Below, one piece after another: positions 1 through 5,998 of a DNA stretch of 6,607 bases. The stretch lies in contig JAKAAI010000097.1 in NCBI GenBank assembly GCA_021797055.1, positions 1-6,607 of the forward strand, given 5' to 3'. Under the pieces are notes generated by a model. The model did no database searches. It saw only the letters and a list, made by a program, of their open reading frames with translations, and was not told the DNA's origin. Each line of letters starts with the position of its first letter. The first letter of the stretch is position 1. The position numbers and the translations under genes are program-made. Source of the stretch: Thermoplasmata archaeon. Its GTDB lineage: Archaea; Thermoplasmatota; Thermoplasmata; Thermoplasmatales; Thermoplasmataceae.

Positions 1-374
1 AACTGGTTTATTGATTTTTTTCTGGCAATCTTATACAAAATTATGGCTGGGAGAGCCAGGAATATCTCCTGTATTATGAGCATGCCTGTTATTCCATCAA
101 TCAGTATAAGCGGGCTGAAGATTATCCTGAGAAGTGAAAACCCGGTCATGTAAAGGATGTACTGTGCATAATGAAAATGAATGATTGAATTCATGGTGAG
201 AGAAATAATCCCAGAATCAAACACGTATTGCTGAAGATTGAGCTGTTGAAGAATGTCAATCATTGACCAGAAGAATGTATACACTATAATTGCACATATA
301 ACGAAGAATTCATAGGTTTCCAATCTGTAGAGACGGGACTTGATGCCTGATCCTGCTCTCCTGAAATATTGCAT
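1..374 (-). CDS. DUF2079 family membrane protein, N-terminal part (runs off the left edge)
   Basis: The frame is open from an ATG at 374 to the window edge, giving 124 residues with no stop. The N-terminus is short and basic (RR, KSR). A hydrophobic segment follows at about residues 22-38, then a loop with the FDSG sequence at 52-55, a hydrophobic stretch at about 70-93, and another at about 95-116 ending in a basic IARKK. The order of an FD-x-G loop followed by SPLILI...LLIIQ-type helices ending in LPAIILYKIAR resembles the start of DUF2079, a polytopic archaeal and bacterial membrane family related to GT-C-like glycosyltransferases, with no settled function. Family members usually have several hundred residues, so most of this gene lies outside the window. 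A GTG at 395 is an in-frame alternative start. AAGGAA about ten bases before the ATG is a weak Shine-Dalgarno candidate. The family call rests on pattern recognition. Confidence 0.72.
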   Translation of the reverse strand, partial: MQYFRRAGSGIKSRLYRLETYEFFVICAIIVYTFFWSMIDILQQLNLQQYVFDSGIISLTMNSIIHFHYAQYILYMTGFSLLRIIFSPLILIDGITGMLIIQEIFLALPAIILYKIARKKSINQ

Positions 375-403
375 AATTTTAGTTCCTTTTGGCACATGCC
401 CCT

Positions 404-418
404 ATAATATTTAAATTT
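404..418 (-). promoter_or_regulatory. TATA-type promoter for the DUF2079 gene
   Basis: On the minus strand this stretch reads TTTAAATATTATAGG. It is an AT-only box about 30-44 bases ahead of the ATG at 374. An archaeal TATA box acts about 25 bases before the transcription start, so it would give a leader of roughly ten bases. The assignment is by position and composition only. Confidence 0.45.
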
Positions 419-427
419 TGGAGAACA

Positions 428-448
428 ATAAAGTTGCTCCAGCTTTAT
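428..448. repeat. Short inverted repeat between the small membrane protein gene and the DUF2079 gene
   Basis: The arms ATAAAG (428-433) and CTTTAT (443-448) are perfect. As plus-strand RNA the stem extends to nine pairs with one G-U pair and a three-base loop. As minus-strand RNA there is one C-A mismatch. Both neighbouring genes are on the minus strand, so it could be a weak terminator for the upstream membrane protein gene. No strong T-run follows it on that strand, and chance is a fair alternative. Confidence 0.25.
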
Positions 449-492
449 GAGAAACCCTGCAGGAAACCTGATTGAAGTGCTATATTCTAACA

Positions 493-858
493 CTACAGTA
501 TGAGCAGAAATCCTCCTATCCCTGAAAGTACTGGACCAATTACAAATCCACCACCAAGGAAGAGTATTATTATGCTCAGCACAACAATGAGAACGCCATT
601 TTCCACTTTGCCCCTTCTCCTGTGCTTGTGTCCTGCATTATAAATAACAATAGCAAGTATTATCCAGAGAATAGGTACTATTGCAAGTACAATTGAACCA
701 CCTATAATGGCAAACCCGGCAGGGTTGAAGAAGATGAGGGAGGCTACTCCACCAATGCCTGCTATAAAGATGGCAAGCAATACAAGTATGCCTGAAATTA
801 CCGATAGAACTGCACCTATTGTTGTAAGGAGATATCTTAAATTTGCCTGTGAAGTCAT
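493..858 (-). CDS. Small multi-span membrane protein, function unknown
   Basis: This 121-residue protein from the ATG at 858 is almost wholly hydrophobic. Spans are at about residues 9-32, 35-50 (glycine and phenylalanine rich) and 53-73, then a basic loop with HKHRRRGK at about 77-84, and a final span or pair at about 88-121. The basic loop suggests that segment faces the cytoplasm. The GAVLSVISGILVL start and glycine-rich GGGFVIG...GIGGFLLIL end recall small four-helix families such as DUF4064, but I cannot assign a family. An in-frame ATG at 882 would add eight residues (MKSGYYQI). The frame stays open further, to an ATG at 1107, but that part overlaps the TPR gene and reads as hydrophilic non-family sequence, so it is rejected. 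The gene follows the TPR gene on the same strand with a gap of 71-95 bases, so co-transcription is possible. Confidence 0.72.
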   Translation of the reverse strand: MTSQANLRYLLTTIGAVLSVISGILVLLAIFIAGIGGVASLIFFNPAGFAIIGGSIVLAIVPILWIILAIVIYNAGHKHRRRGKVENGVLIVVLSIIILFLGGGFVIGPVLSGIGGFLLIL

Positions 859-882
859 TATCTGATAATATCCACTCTTCAT

Positions 883-911
883 ATAGATATTTGTATATTT
901 GTAAATTAATT
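883..911 (-). promoter_or_regulatory. AT-rich possible promoter of the small membrane protein gene
   Basis: The minus strand here is almost pure A/T, with AATTAATTT (903-911) and AAATATACAAATAT nearer the gene. The first box lies about 25 bases before the ATG at 882, and the second about 30 bases before the ATG at 858. The sequence does not decide between these starts. AT-rich DNA is common in the intergenic regions here, so this is tentative. Confidence 0.3.
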
Positions 912-953
912 TCACTTGACAATGCATTAATGAAAAAGTAATGTACATAACGA

Positions 954-2417
954 TCATTCTCTCACACGGGTAATACTTCTCAGTAGACTTATTGCGCTTG
1001 AAACATATTCTGTTCCATACTTTAATGTCAGGACATGAAGTTCTGACTCGGTGGTCACAGTTCCATATTGATTCATTCTGGCGAAGTAAAATAATATGGA
1101 TATCCATTTTTCTCCGTCACCATTTTCCGGTGAAAAAATATACATTTCTGACTCGACAGAATCAAAGTCCCCTCCCATTAACTTCCTGAGTACCATGAAT
1201 AGAAATTCACTTTTTTCATTAGCTGAAATTATGATACTGTCCCTATCTTTTCCTTTCATGACTTTGGTCACTAAATATTTTACATAATAGGGGAAAAAAT
1301 GGGTTTCCATGAAGAGTAAACCTGCATCAAAGATGAAATAGACTAGATCTTTCTCTATACATTTGTCAATGATGAATGAAATGTCCCCATCATCAATCTG
1401 TGCAATATTTGACTTGATCATACTGATCATGCCTGGCAGATTTCCAGTTGTTATGAAAGATTCCAGCACTGGACGGATGGAATCCTGGGGTATCATTTTC
1501 CCATCATTATAGAGCTCGGTTATTGCCTGGTACTGACCCAATTCATAAAGTACCACTGTCAATCTATTCAGGTACCATTCATTATGATCGAGTGAAAATG
1601 CTTTCCTGAAATAGGAAACGGACTCTTCTTTCCTGGATGAATCATAGCTGATCTCTCCCATGGAAAAGTAAAGAAGATCTTCTTCGGGCCATTCAATAAG
1701 TGCATTCCTGCATAAATCTTCAGCCTGTTCCATGAAATTGTTTTCCCTTAGAAATTCTATCTTTACAAGGATTTCCATGAATGTTCCCCTGATATCAAGA
1801 AATCCTTTCCTGTTTATCTCCTTCCCAGCTTCTTCCCTTTTTTTCGCTTTCAAGAGCTTTCTTATCTTCTCCATCCTGAGAACATTTGAGCCTGGGTTGA
1901 ACCTGATTGCCATCTCCAGTTCTTTTAGGGACTGCTTTTCCATTTTTTCGTGCTCGAAGTATCGTGAAAGAGTGAGGTGAGCATTCCATGAGGATGGTGA
2001 AATGGAAATTGATCTCATTGCAATTTTGTAGGCATCCTTAAACCTGCCCATTTTCATAAATATGTCTGCCATCAGATCCATGGCTTCAGTGTCCTTGCTG
2101 TTAATTCTGTATACCTCTTTGAGTATCTGGAGAGACTCAGCGTAGAATGAGAATTTATGGAGTAATTTTGCCTTTATAAGGAGCGAATTTGAATTTTCAG
2201 GATTCAGTTTAACACTCCTTTCAGCCCAGATGAGGGCCTCCTCCTTATTGTCTGTCCTGGATAGCAGTAAAGATTTTAGGTATACTGTGTCAGGGTCTGA
2301 TGGTGCAACCTTCAGAACATCATCTACTATTCTTATGGCATCACCGAAATAACCATTTTCAATCAACCTGATTGCCAGTGATTTCTTTTCCTCAATAGGG
2401 TCATAAATTCTCTGCAT
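954..2417 (-). CDS. TPR-repeat protein, 487 residues
   Basis: The protein is soluble, with no signal peptide or membrane span. Tandem 34-residue TPR-like helical hairpins are visible at about residues 9-42, 43-76, 77-110, 111-144 and 145-178, and again at about 211-245, 246-279 and 281-305. They carry the usual A/G-Y/F...A pattern and the closing NP or SP (LNPENS, ISPSSW, FNPGSN). A charged KKREEAGKE segment at about 192-200 breaks the array. The C-terminal part, about 310-487, has no clear TPR and may be a degenerate helical or separate domain. TPR arrays are protein-binding scaffolds; the partner cannot be read from the sequence. An in-frame TAA directly precedes the ATG, so the start is fixed unless a non-ATG start lies inside. 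The gene lies just upstream of the small membrane protein gene on the same strand and is divergent from the DUF4382 gene. Confidence 0.88.
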   Translation of the reverse strand: MQRIYDPIEEKKSLAIRLIENGYFGDAIRIVDDVLKVAPSDPDTVYLKSLLLSRTDNKEEALIWAERSVKLNPENSNSLLIKAKLLHKFSFYAESLQILKEVYRINSKDTEAMDLMADIFMKMGRFKDAYKIAMRSISISPSSWNAHLTLSRYFEHEKMEKQSLKELEMAIRFNPGSNVLRMEKIRKLLKAKKREEAGKEINRKGFLDIRGTFMEILVKIEFLRENNFMEQAEDLCRNALIEWPEEDLLYFSMGEISYDSSRKEESVSYFRKAFSLDHNEWYLNRLTVVLYELGQYQAITELYNDGKMIPQDSIRPVLESFITTGNLPGMISMIKSNIAQIDDGDISFIIDKCIEKDLVYFIFDAGLLFMETHFFPYYVKYLVTKVMKGKDRDSIIISANEKSEFLFMVLRKLMGGDFDSVESEMYIFSPENGDGEKWISILFYFARMNQYGTVTTESELHVLTLKYGTEYVSSAISLLRSITRVRE

Positions 2418-2419
2418 TT

Positions 2420-2431
2420 ACCTGTACAGGT
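2420..2431. repeat. 12-base perfect palindrome just before the TPR start codon
   Basis: ACCTGTACAGGT is its own reverse complement and ends two bases ahead of the ATG at 2417. Its minus-strand AGGT could double as a weak ribosome-binding site. It might be an operator site in the leader, but a 12-base palindrome can also arise by chance. Confidence 0.35.
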
Positions 2432-2486
2432 TGATTGAAACCAATCATATTGATATTTGCATTTGATCTGAATGTACTGGTCGTCA

Positions 2487-2494
2487 TTTATAAG
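2487..2494 (-). promoter_or_regulatory. TATA box candidate for the TPR gene
   Basis: The minus strand reads CTTATAAA, a good match to an archaeal TATA box. It lies about 73 bases ahead of the ATG, so transcription starting about 25 bases downstream would give a leader near 45-50 bases that contains the palindrome at 2420-2431. A second, weaker AT-rich box nearer the gene (about 2447-2458) would give an almost leaderless mRNA. TGTAC sequences lie on both sides (2473-2477 and 2501-2505). Confidence 0.45.
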
Positions 2495-2627
2495 TCTAAA
2501 TGTACCAATTTCTGAAACATTTATCCTATTCCGAAATGAGAGCAGGAAATAGGGAGAAATAAATTTCCTTCTTTTGACAAGACTGCTGTAACTTTTGCAA
2601 ACCTTTTATAGATTGTACCACAACCCC

Positions 2628-2635
2628 TTTAAATA
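2628..2635 (+). promoter_or_regulatory. TATA box of the DUF4382 gene
   Basis: TTTAAATA starts exactly 26 bases before the ATG at 2654, the spacing expected for a leaderless archaeal mRNA. This supports 2654 over the in-frame TTG at 2645 and ATG at 2648. Another AT-rich box, CTTTTATA at 2603-2610, is less well placed. Confidence 0.55.
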
Positions 2636-2653
2636 TGAAATAGATTGATGATT

Positions 2654-3169
2654 ATGAAAGGAAAATATATAGCAGCAATTGTGGCTGTGATAATCATAGC
2701 CGCTGGACTGACAGGACTGGTATATTACCAGGCTTCACAGGCAGCAGCCAATGACGGTCACGTCGCGATGAAAGTGGCAGATGCACCGAATTTAGGTGTT
2801 TCAGGTGTGTTCATAACGTTCAGCAAGGTTTCATTGCATAGCAATGTATCCGGATGGACAAATTACAGTGTAAAATCAACGACCATAGACATACTTGGGC
2901 TAACAACCACAAACGCATCACTGTTGACAAATATTACATTGAAAGCAGGCACATATACAATGATTAGACTGTATATAACCAACGTATCAGTTGACCTACT
3001 TGGCGTGAGTATTAACTTTACTCTAAATGCTCCCTTTGCATTCATAAACCACCCATTCAAGGTAGCCGCCCATGGAGATGTAAACATGGTAATTGACTTC
3101 AATCTGACACAGGATTTGAACATAAACTCTAAAGTGTTCACTCCTAATGTCGGTGTGGTAGTCAATTAA
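2654..3169 (+). CDS. Exported or membrane-anchored DUF4382 protein
   Basis: The 171-residue product begins MKGKY and has one hydrophobic segment at about 6-25, either an uncleaved N-terminal anchor or a signal peptide. The rest resembles a DUF4382 beta-rich domain: a VADAP motif at 41-45, FITFSKVSLH at 53-62, GW at 67-68, TIDILGL at 77-83, LKAGTYTMIRLYI at 96-108, and a final VVV strand. Family members are secreted or surface proteins of archaea and bacteria with unknown role. The domain would face the cell exterior. Seven N-x-S/T sequons (N64, N70, N87, N93, N110, N121, N150) suggest heavy N-glycosylation, which is common on archaeal surface proteins. The start at 2654 is chosen because of the TATA box spacing; starts at 2648 or 2645 would add two or three residues. 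It is the only plus-strand gene and probably its own transcription unit. Confidence 0.85.
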   Translation: MKGKYIAAIVAVIIIAAGLTGLVYYQASQAAANDGHVAMKVADAPNLGVSGVFITFSKVSLHSNVSGWTNYSVKSTTIDILGLTTTNASLLTNITLKAGTYTMIRLYITNVSVDLLGVSINFTLNAPFAFINHPFKVAAHGDVNMVIDFNLTQDLNINSKVFTPNVGVVVN

Positions 3170-3193
3170 ATTAATTTTTAATTTATATATTTT
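3170..3193 (+). terminator. T-rich terminator candidate after the DUF4382 gene
   Basis: Directly after the TAA stop the plus strand has several T-runs (TTAATTTTTAATTTATATATTTT). Archaeal termination commonly occurs at oligo-T stretches without a strong hairpin, so this is a plausible site. It is inferred from composition alone. Confidence 0.4.
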
Positions 3194-3237
3194 AGAAAAA
3201 AAACAGCATTTATTTTTATTTTTGAATATCAACAATG

Positions 3238-3263
3238 AAACTACCTATTGGAAGATAGTTTTT
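3238..3263 (+). terminator. Hairpin followed by T-run between convergent genes
   Basis: AAACTA (3238-3243) pairs with TAGTTT (3256-3261). Two more pairs form inside beyond one mismatch, and the 3' arm runs into TTTTT (3259-3263) on the plus strand. It lies about 70 bases after the DUF4382 stop and could act as a second terminator. The stem is weak and AT-rich. Confidence 0.3.
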
Positions 3264-3301
3264 GTATTACTTTTATATTAAATGTTAAGAAGAATTTTAA
3301 T

Positions 3302-4234
3302 TCAAGCGTATATGAATTCCACACTTGATATCCTGTCAATTCTCTCCATATCTTCCTTCGATAACTTGACTGAATCTGCACCCATATTGGATTCTACCTG
3401 TGTCCTGTTCTTGGCCCCTGGTATTATGAGGCAATTCTTGTGAAGCAGATAGGCAAGGGATAGCTGTGCCATTGAGCATTTCTTTTCTTCAGCCATCTTG
3501 CCCAGTTCATCCAGTACAGGTTTCATAATCTTCCTGTTTTCAGGGTTGTTGAAAAGCTCATCACCCTTCCTGATATTATCCTGTGGTATGGCTCCACTGT
3601 TATATTTACCGGTCAACAGACCTTTTGCGAGAGGGCTGTATGGAATCAGGGTGATATTTTCCTTTTTCATATATGGTACAAGTTCCCTTTCTATGTTTCT
3701 TTCAAGAATGCTGTACTCCATCTGGTTAGACACAATTGAATAATCCTTCATGCTATCCACTGCATCCTTGAGAACAGGCTTTGAAAGGTTGCAGACACCT
3801 ATCTGATCGATCATTCCTTCACTTTTCAGCCTCTCCATTGAGTGCATGATCTCTGAAACTGGAACATATGGCTCGTACCAGTGCAGCTGGTACAGATCGA
3901 TCTTATCAATACCAAGTCTTTCCAGGCTACCCTTCACGCTTCTTTCCATCGTCTTATAATTCTTAACATGTGGCGGGTTCACTTTTGTTGCAATTATATA
4001 CCTGTTTCTTGGAATCTCTGATAATGCCTGTCTTATGAGTTCCTCAGAATGGCCCATTCCATAGATCTCTGCAGTATCGAGATAATTTCCACCATTCTCA
4101 ACATAGAATTTAATCGCGTCTATTACGTCGTTGTCTCCGTAGTCTTCTCCCCATCCTCTCAGGCCGGCCTGCCAGCATCCAAGACCCACTCTTGTTGCCT
4201 CGAGTTTGCTGTTTCCAATCTTCATTTTCTGCAT
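3302..4234 (-). CDS. Aldo/keto reductase family oxidoreductase
   Basis: The 310-residue protein is full length for the family, which forms a (beta/alpha)8 barrel and reduces aldehydes or ketones, usually with NADPH, in the cytoplasm. The catalytic tetrad is present: D53 and Y58 in YLDTAEIYGMGHSEE, K84 in IIATKV, and H118 in LYQLHW. Cofactor-binding segments are visible as IPYSPLAKGLLTGKY at 197-211 and IPGAKNRTQVESN at 271-283. The motifs fit the bacterial and archaeal general-stress or YajO/IolS-like group better than the eukaryotic aldose reductases, and the substrate cannot be predicted. An in-frame TGA five codons upstream limits the start to the ATG at 4234 or the one at 4225. A TATA box about 26 bases ahead favours 4234. 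Its own promoter and the terminator-like stem between it and fhs suggest a separate transcript. Confidence 0.93.
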   Translation of the reverse strand: MQKMKIGNSKLEATRVGLGCWQAGLRGWGEDYGDNDVIDAIKFYVENGGNYLDTAEIYGMGHSEELIRQALSEIPRNRYIIATKVNPPHVKNYKTMERSVKGSLERLGIDKIDLYQLHWYEPYVPVSEIMHSMERLKSEGMIDQIGVCNLSKPVLKDAVDSMKDYSIVSNQMEYSILERNIERELVPYMKKENITLIPYSPLAKGLLTGKYNSGAIPQDNIRKGDELFNNPENRKIMKPVLDELGKMAEEKKCSMAQLSLAYLLHKNCLIIPGAKNRTQVESNMGADSVKLSKEDMERIDRISSVEFIYA

Positions 4235-4256
4235 TATCCTGCATCGTCATACACGT

Positions 4257-4264
4257 TTTTTAAA
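4257..4264 (-). promoter_or_regulatory. TATA box of the aldo/keto reductase gene
   Basis: The minus strand reads TTTAAAAA, centred 26 bases before the ATG at 4234, as for a leaderless archaeal mRNA. AGGAT lies 3-7 bases before the ATG and could help translation of any longer transcript. Confidence 0.5.
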
Positions 4265-4276
4265 TGATCGATGTGT

Positions 4277-4317
4277 AAAATAGGTTTATGTAGTTTGAAT
4301 TCTATAAATAACCTATT
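4277..4317 (-). terminator. Terminator-like hairpin overlapping the fhs stop codon
   Basis: On the minus strand AATAGGTT (4317-4310) and AACCTATT (4286-4279) form a perfect eight-base stem with a 23-base loop, and the 3' arm runs into TTTT (4280-4277). The TAG stop of fhs lies inside the first arm. The loop is long for an intrinsic terminator, and archaeal termination often needs only the T-run, so the call is moderate. Confidence 0.4.
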
Positions 4318-5911
4318 CCAGATTGTATATATTCCCTTCTCCATCAATGTGGATGTTGCATGCAGCAGGTTCCTTTGGCAACCCTGGCATGGTCATTATG
4401 TCACCTGAATATACAACAATGAACCCTGCACCTGAACTTACTGAAGCTGAAGTAACCTTGAGTATGTTATCATCATTTCCAGGGGAATTACCACTCAGGG
4501 AATACTGGCTTTTTGCCATGCAGATGGGAAGACCAGCATATCCATTCTTCTCAATTCTCTTCATGTCTGATAACGCTTTCCTGGAAAATTCAACCTCCTT
4601 CACACCATAAATATTCATACCAATAGACTCAACCTTGCTTCTTATGGTATCGTTGAAATTATAGGTATACCTGATGTCGCTGTTCTTCTGCTCGCATTTC
4701 TCAAGCACAGTCTTAGCCAGGGTAATAGCACCATCACCTCCCTTCGTGAAGACTTCAGATAGCTGGTAATCCATGCCGTTCTTTTTCAGGAGATCATCAA
4801 GGAACTGTATCTCCTCATCCGTATCAGAGGCAAACCTGTTTATTGCAACTACAGGATGAAACCCGAAGTTTGTGATATTATCATAGTGACGCTTCAGGTT
4901 CATGAAACCCTTAGCAATACTATCCATATCCTCACTTCCACCCAGGAGCTTCATCGCCCTGATAGTTGCAACAATAACAACAGCAGATATCTCAAGATTT
5001 CCAATTCTTGATACCATGTTGATAAATTTCTCTGCACCAAGATCAGAGCCAAATCCTGCTTCTGTTATAACGTAATCACTGTAGTTCAGTGCCATTTTCG
5101 CTGCAAGAATGCTTGAAGTTCCATGGGCTATATTCCCGAATGGTCCTGTGTGGATGAAAGCAGGTACACCTTCCGTTGTCTGGACAAGGTTTGGCTTGAT
5201 TGCGTCCGATAGGATTGCTGCCATTGCACCTTCAACCTTCAAATCTCCTGAATATACTGGCTTTCCATCAAAGTCGTAACCAACAAGTATTTTCGACAGT
5301 CTCCGTACAAGATCATCATACCCCATTGAGAATCCCATAATTGCCATTATTTCCGATGCTGGAGTTATAACGAAACTGTCTCTTGTGAGCGGCCCATTCT
5401 CCCTTCCACCCGCATTCAGGATCATGTCCCTCAGAGATCTGTCATTCATGTCTATTGTCCTTGGAAAGGTTATCTTTTCTGGATCAATCCTCAACTGGTT
5501 CCCATGATAGATATGATTCTGTATCATTGATGAAAGAAGATTATGAGCGCCGGTGATTGCAGGAAAATCTCCTGTGAATAAAAGATTGATCTTATCTGAA
5601 GGCTCAACCTTTGATTTCCCACCCCCTGTTGCCCCTCCCTTAACGCCGAAGCAGGGTCCCATTGAAGGCTCCCTGATGCTGATCGAAACCTTCTTTCCAA
5701 GTTTCCTGAATGCCTGGGAGAGACCTATTGTATTTGTTGTCTTTCCTTCGCCATATTTTGTAGGTGTCATTGCAGTAACGAGAATCAGCTTGCCCTTTGT
5801 GTTTCCCTTATCCAGTGCCTTCAGGCTGATCTTTGCCATGTATTTTCCGTAATTCTCTATGTATTCCTGATCAATTCCAAGATTCCTTGCAATATCCATT
5901 ATATTTTCCAT
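4313..5911 (-). CDS. fhs: Formate--tetrahydrofolate ligase
   Basis: This cytoplasmic enzyme joins formate to tetrahydrofolate using ATP, giving 10-formyl-tetrahydrofolate for purine synthesis and the C1 pool. The 532 residues are slightly shorter than the 555-560 usual in bacteria, mainly because the N-terminus is shorter. The nucleotide loop TPTKYGEGKTTN is at 50-60. The formate-site arginine is R80 in IREPSMGPCFGVKGGATGGG (79-98). The segment TEAGFGSDLGAEKF at 283-296 holds the likely pterin-stacking F296, VATIRAMKLLGG is at 314-325, and GDIMTMPGLPKEPA is near the C-terminus (503-516). Two signature positions differ from bacterial enzymes: GGGK instead of GGGY (K99), and F388 in EVFTKGGDG where the usual sequence has Trp. 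An in-frame TAG upstream with no ATG, GTG or TTG between it and 5911 fixes the start. No folate gene is adjacent. The frame is intact, so the gene is presumably functional. Confidence 0.96.
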   Translation of the reverse strand: MENIMDIARNLGIDQEYIENYGKYMAKISLKALDKGNTKGKLILVTAMTPTKYGEGKTTNTIGLSQAFRKLGKKVSISIREPSMGPCFGVKGGATGGGKSKVEPSDKINLLFTGDFPAITGAHNLLSSMIQNHIYHGNQLRIDPEKITFPRTIDMNDRSLRDMILNAGGRENGPLTRDSFVITPASEIMAIMGFSMGYDDLVRRLSKILVGYDFDGKPVYSGDLKVEGAMAAILSDAIKPNLVQTTEGVPAFIHTGPFGNIAHGTSSILAAKMALNYSDYVITEAGFGSDLGAEKFINMVSRIGNLEISAVVIVATIRAMKLLGGSEDMDSIAKGFMNLKRHYDNITNFGFHPVVAINRFASDTDEEIQFLDDLLKKNGMDYQLSEVFTKGGDGAITLAKTVLEKCEQKNSDIRYTYNFNDTIRSKVESIGMNIYGVKEVEFSRKALSDMKRIEKNGYAGLPICMAKSQYSLSGNSPGNDDNILKVTSASVSSGAGFIVVYSGDIMTMPGLPKEPAACNIHIDGEGNIYNLE

Positions 5912-5938
5912 GATTATCCTGTAAACATGCTTAATGAA

Positions 5939-5946
5939 ATTATAAA
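5939..5946 (-). promoter_or_regulatory. TATA box candidate for fhs
   Basis: The minus strand reads TTTATAAT, centred about 31 bases before the ATG at 5911, giving a leader of a few bases. Another box, AATATATAGG near 5957-5966, would give a leader of about 25-30 bases that includes AGGAT as a weak ribosome-binding site. The immediate upstream sequence GGTACATTTA also occurs ahead of the TPR gene. Confidence 0.45.
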
Positions 5947-5983
5947 TGTACCCAGCCTATATATTGCCTGCGTGAATTCGAGC

Positions 5984-5994
5984 AAATAATAAAG
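5984..5994 (-). terminator. T-rich stretch after the MFS gene
   Basis: Just after the TAG stop of the transporter, the minus strand reads CTTTATTATTT. It could serve as an archaeal oligo-T terminator, separating the transporter from fhs. There is no hairpin, and the T-runs are short. Confidence 0.25.
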
Positions 5995-5998
5995 TGAC

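Noticed and set aside
284..493. 69-residue open frame between the DUF2079 and membrane protein genes
   Set aside because: Its second half overlaps the DUF2079 start in another frame, its composition is not protein-like, and the promoter for the DUF2079 gene sits within it.
859..1107. Open upstream extension of the small membrane protein, up to an ATG at 1107
   Set aside because: It would overlap the 3' end of the TPR gene by about 150 bases, and its translation is hydrophilic, low-quality sequence. The natural membrane protein begins at 858 or 882.
2863..3165. 100-residue open frame antisense to the DUF4382 gene
   Set aside because: It mirrors a well-supported gene, has no start signal of its own, and its hydrophobic pattern is the complement of the sense codons.
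3875..3893. Inverted repeat GTACCAG / CTGGTAC with a five-base spacer inside the aldo/keto reductase gene
   Set aside because: It falls in the codons around the conserved catalytic H118 and is explained by the protein sequence; there is no sign of a regulatory role.
5553..5852. 99-residue plus-strand open frame inside fhs
   Set aside because: It lies opposite the highly conserved ATP and formate-binding part of fhs, which explains the lack of stops.
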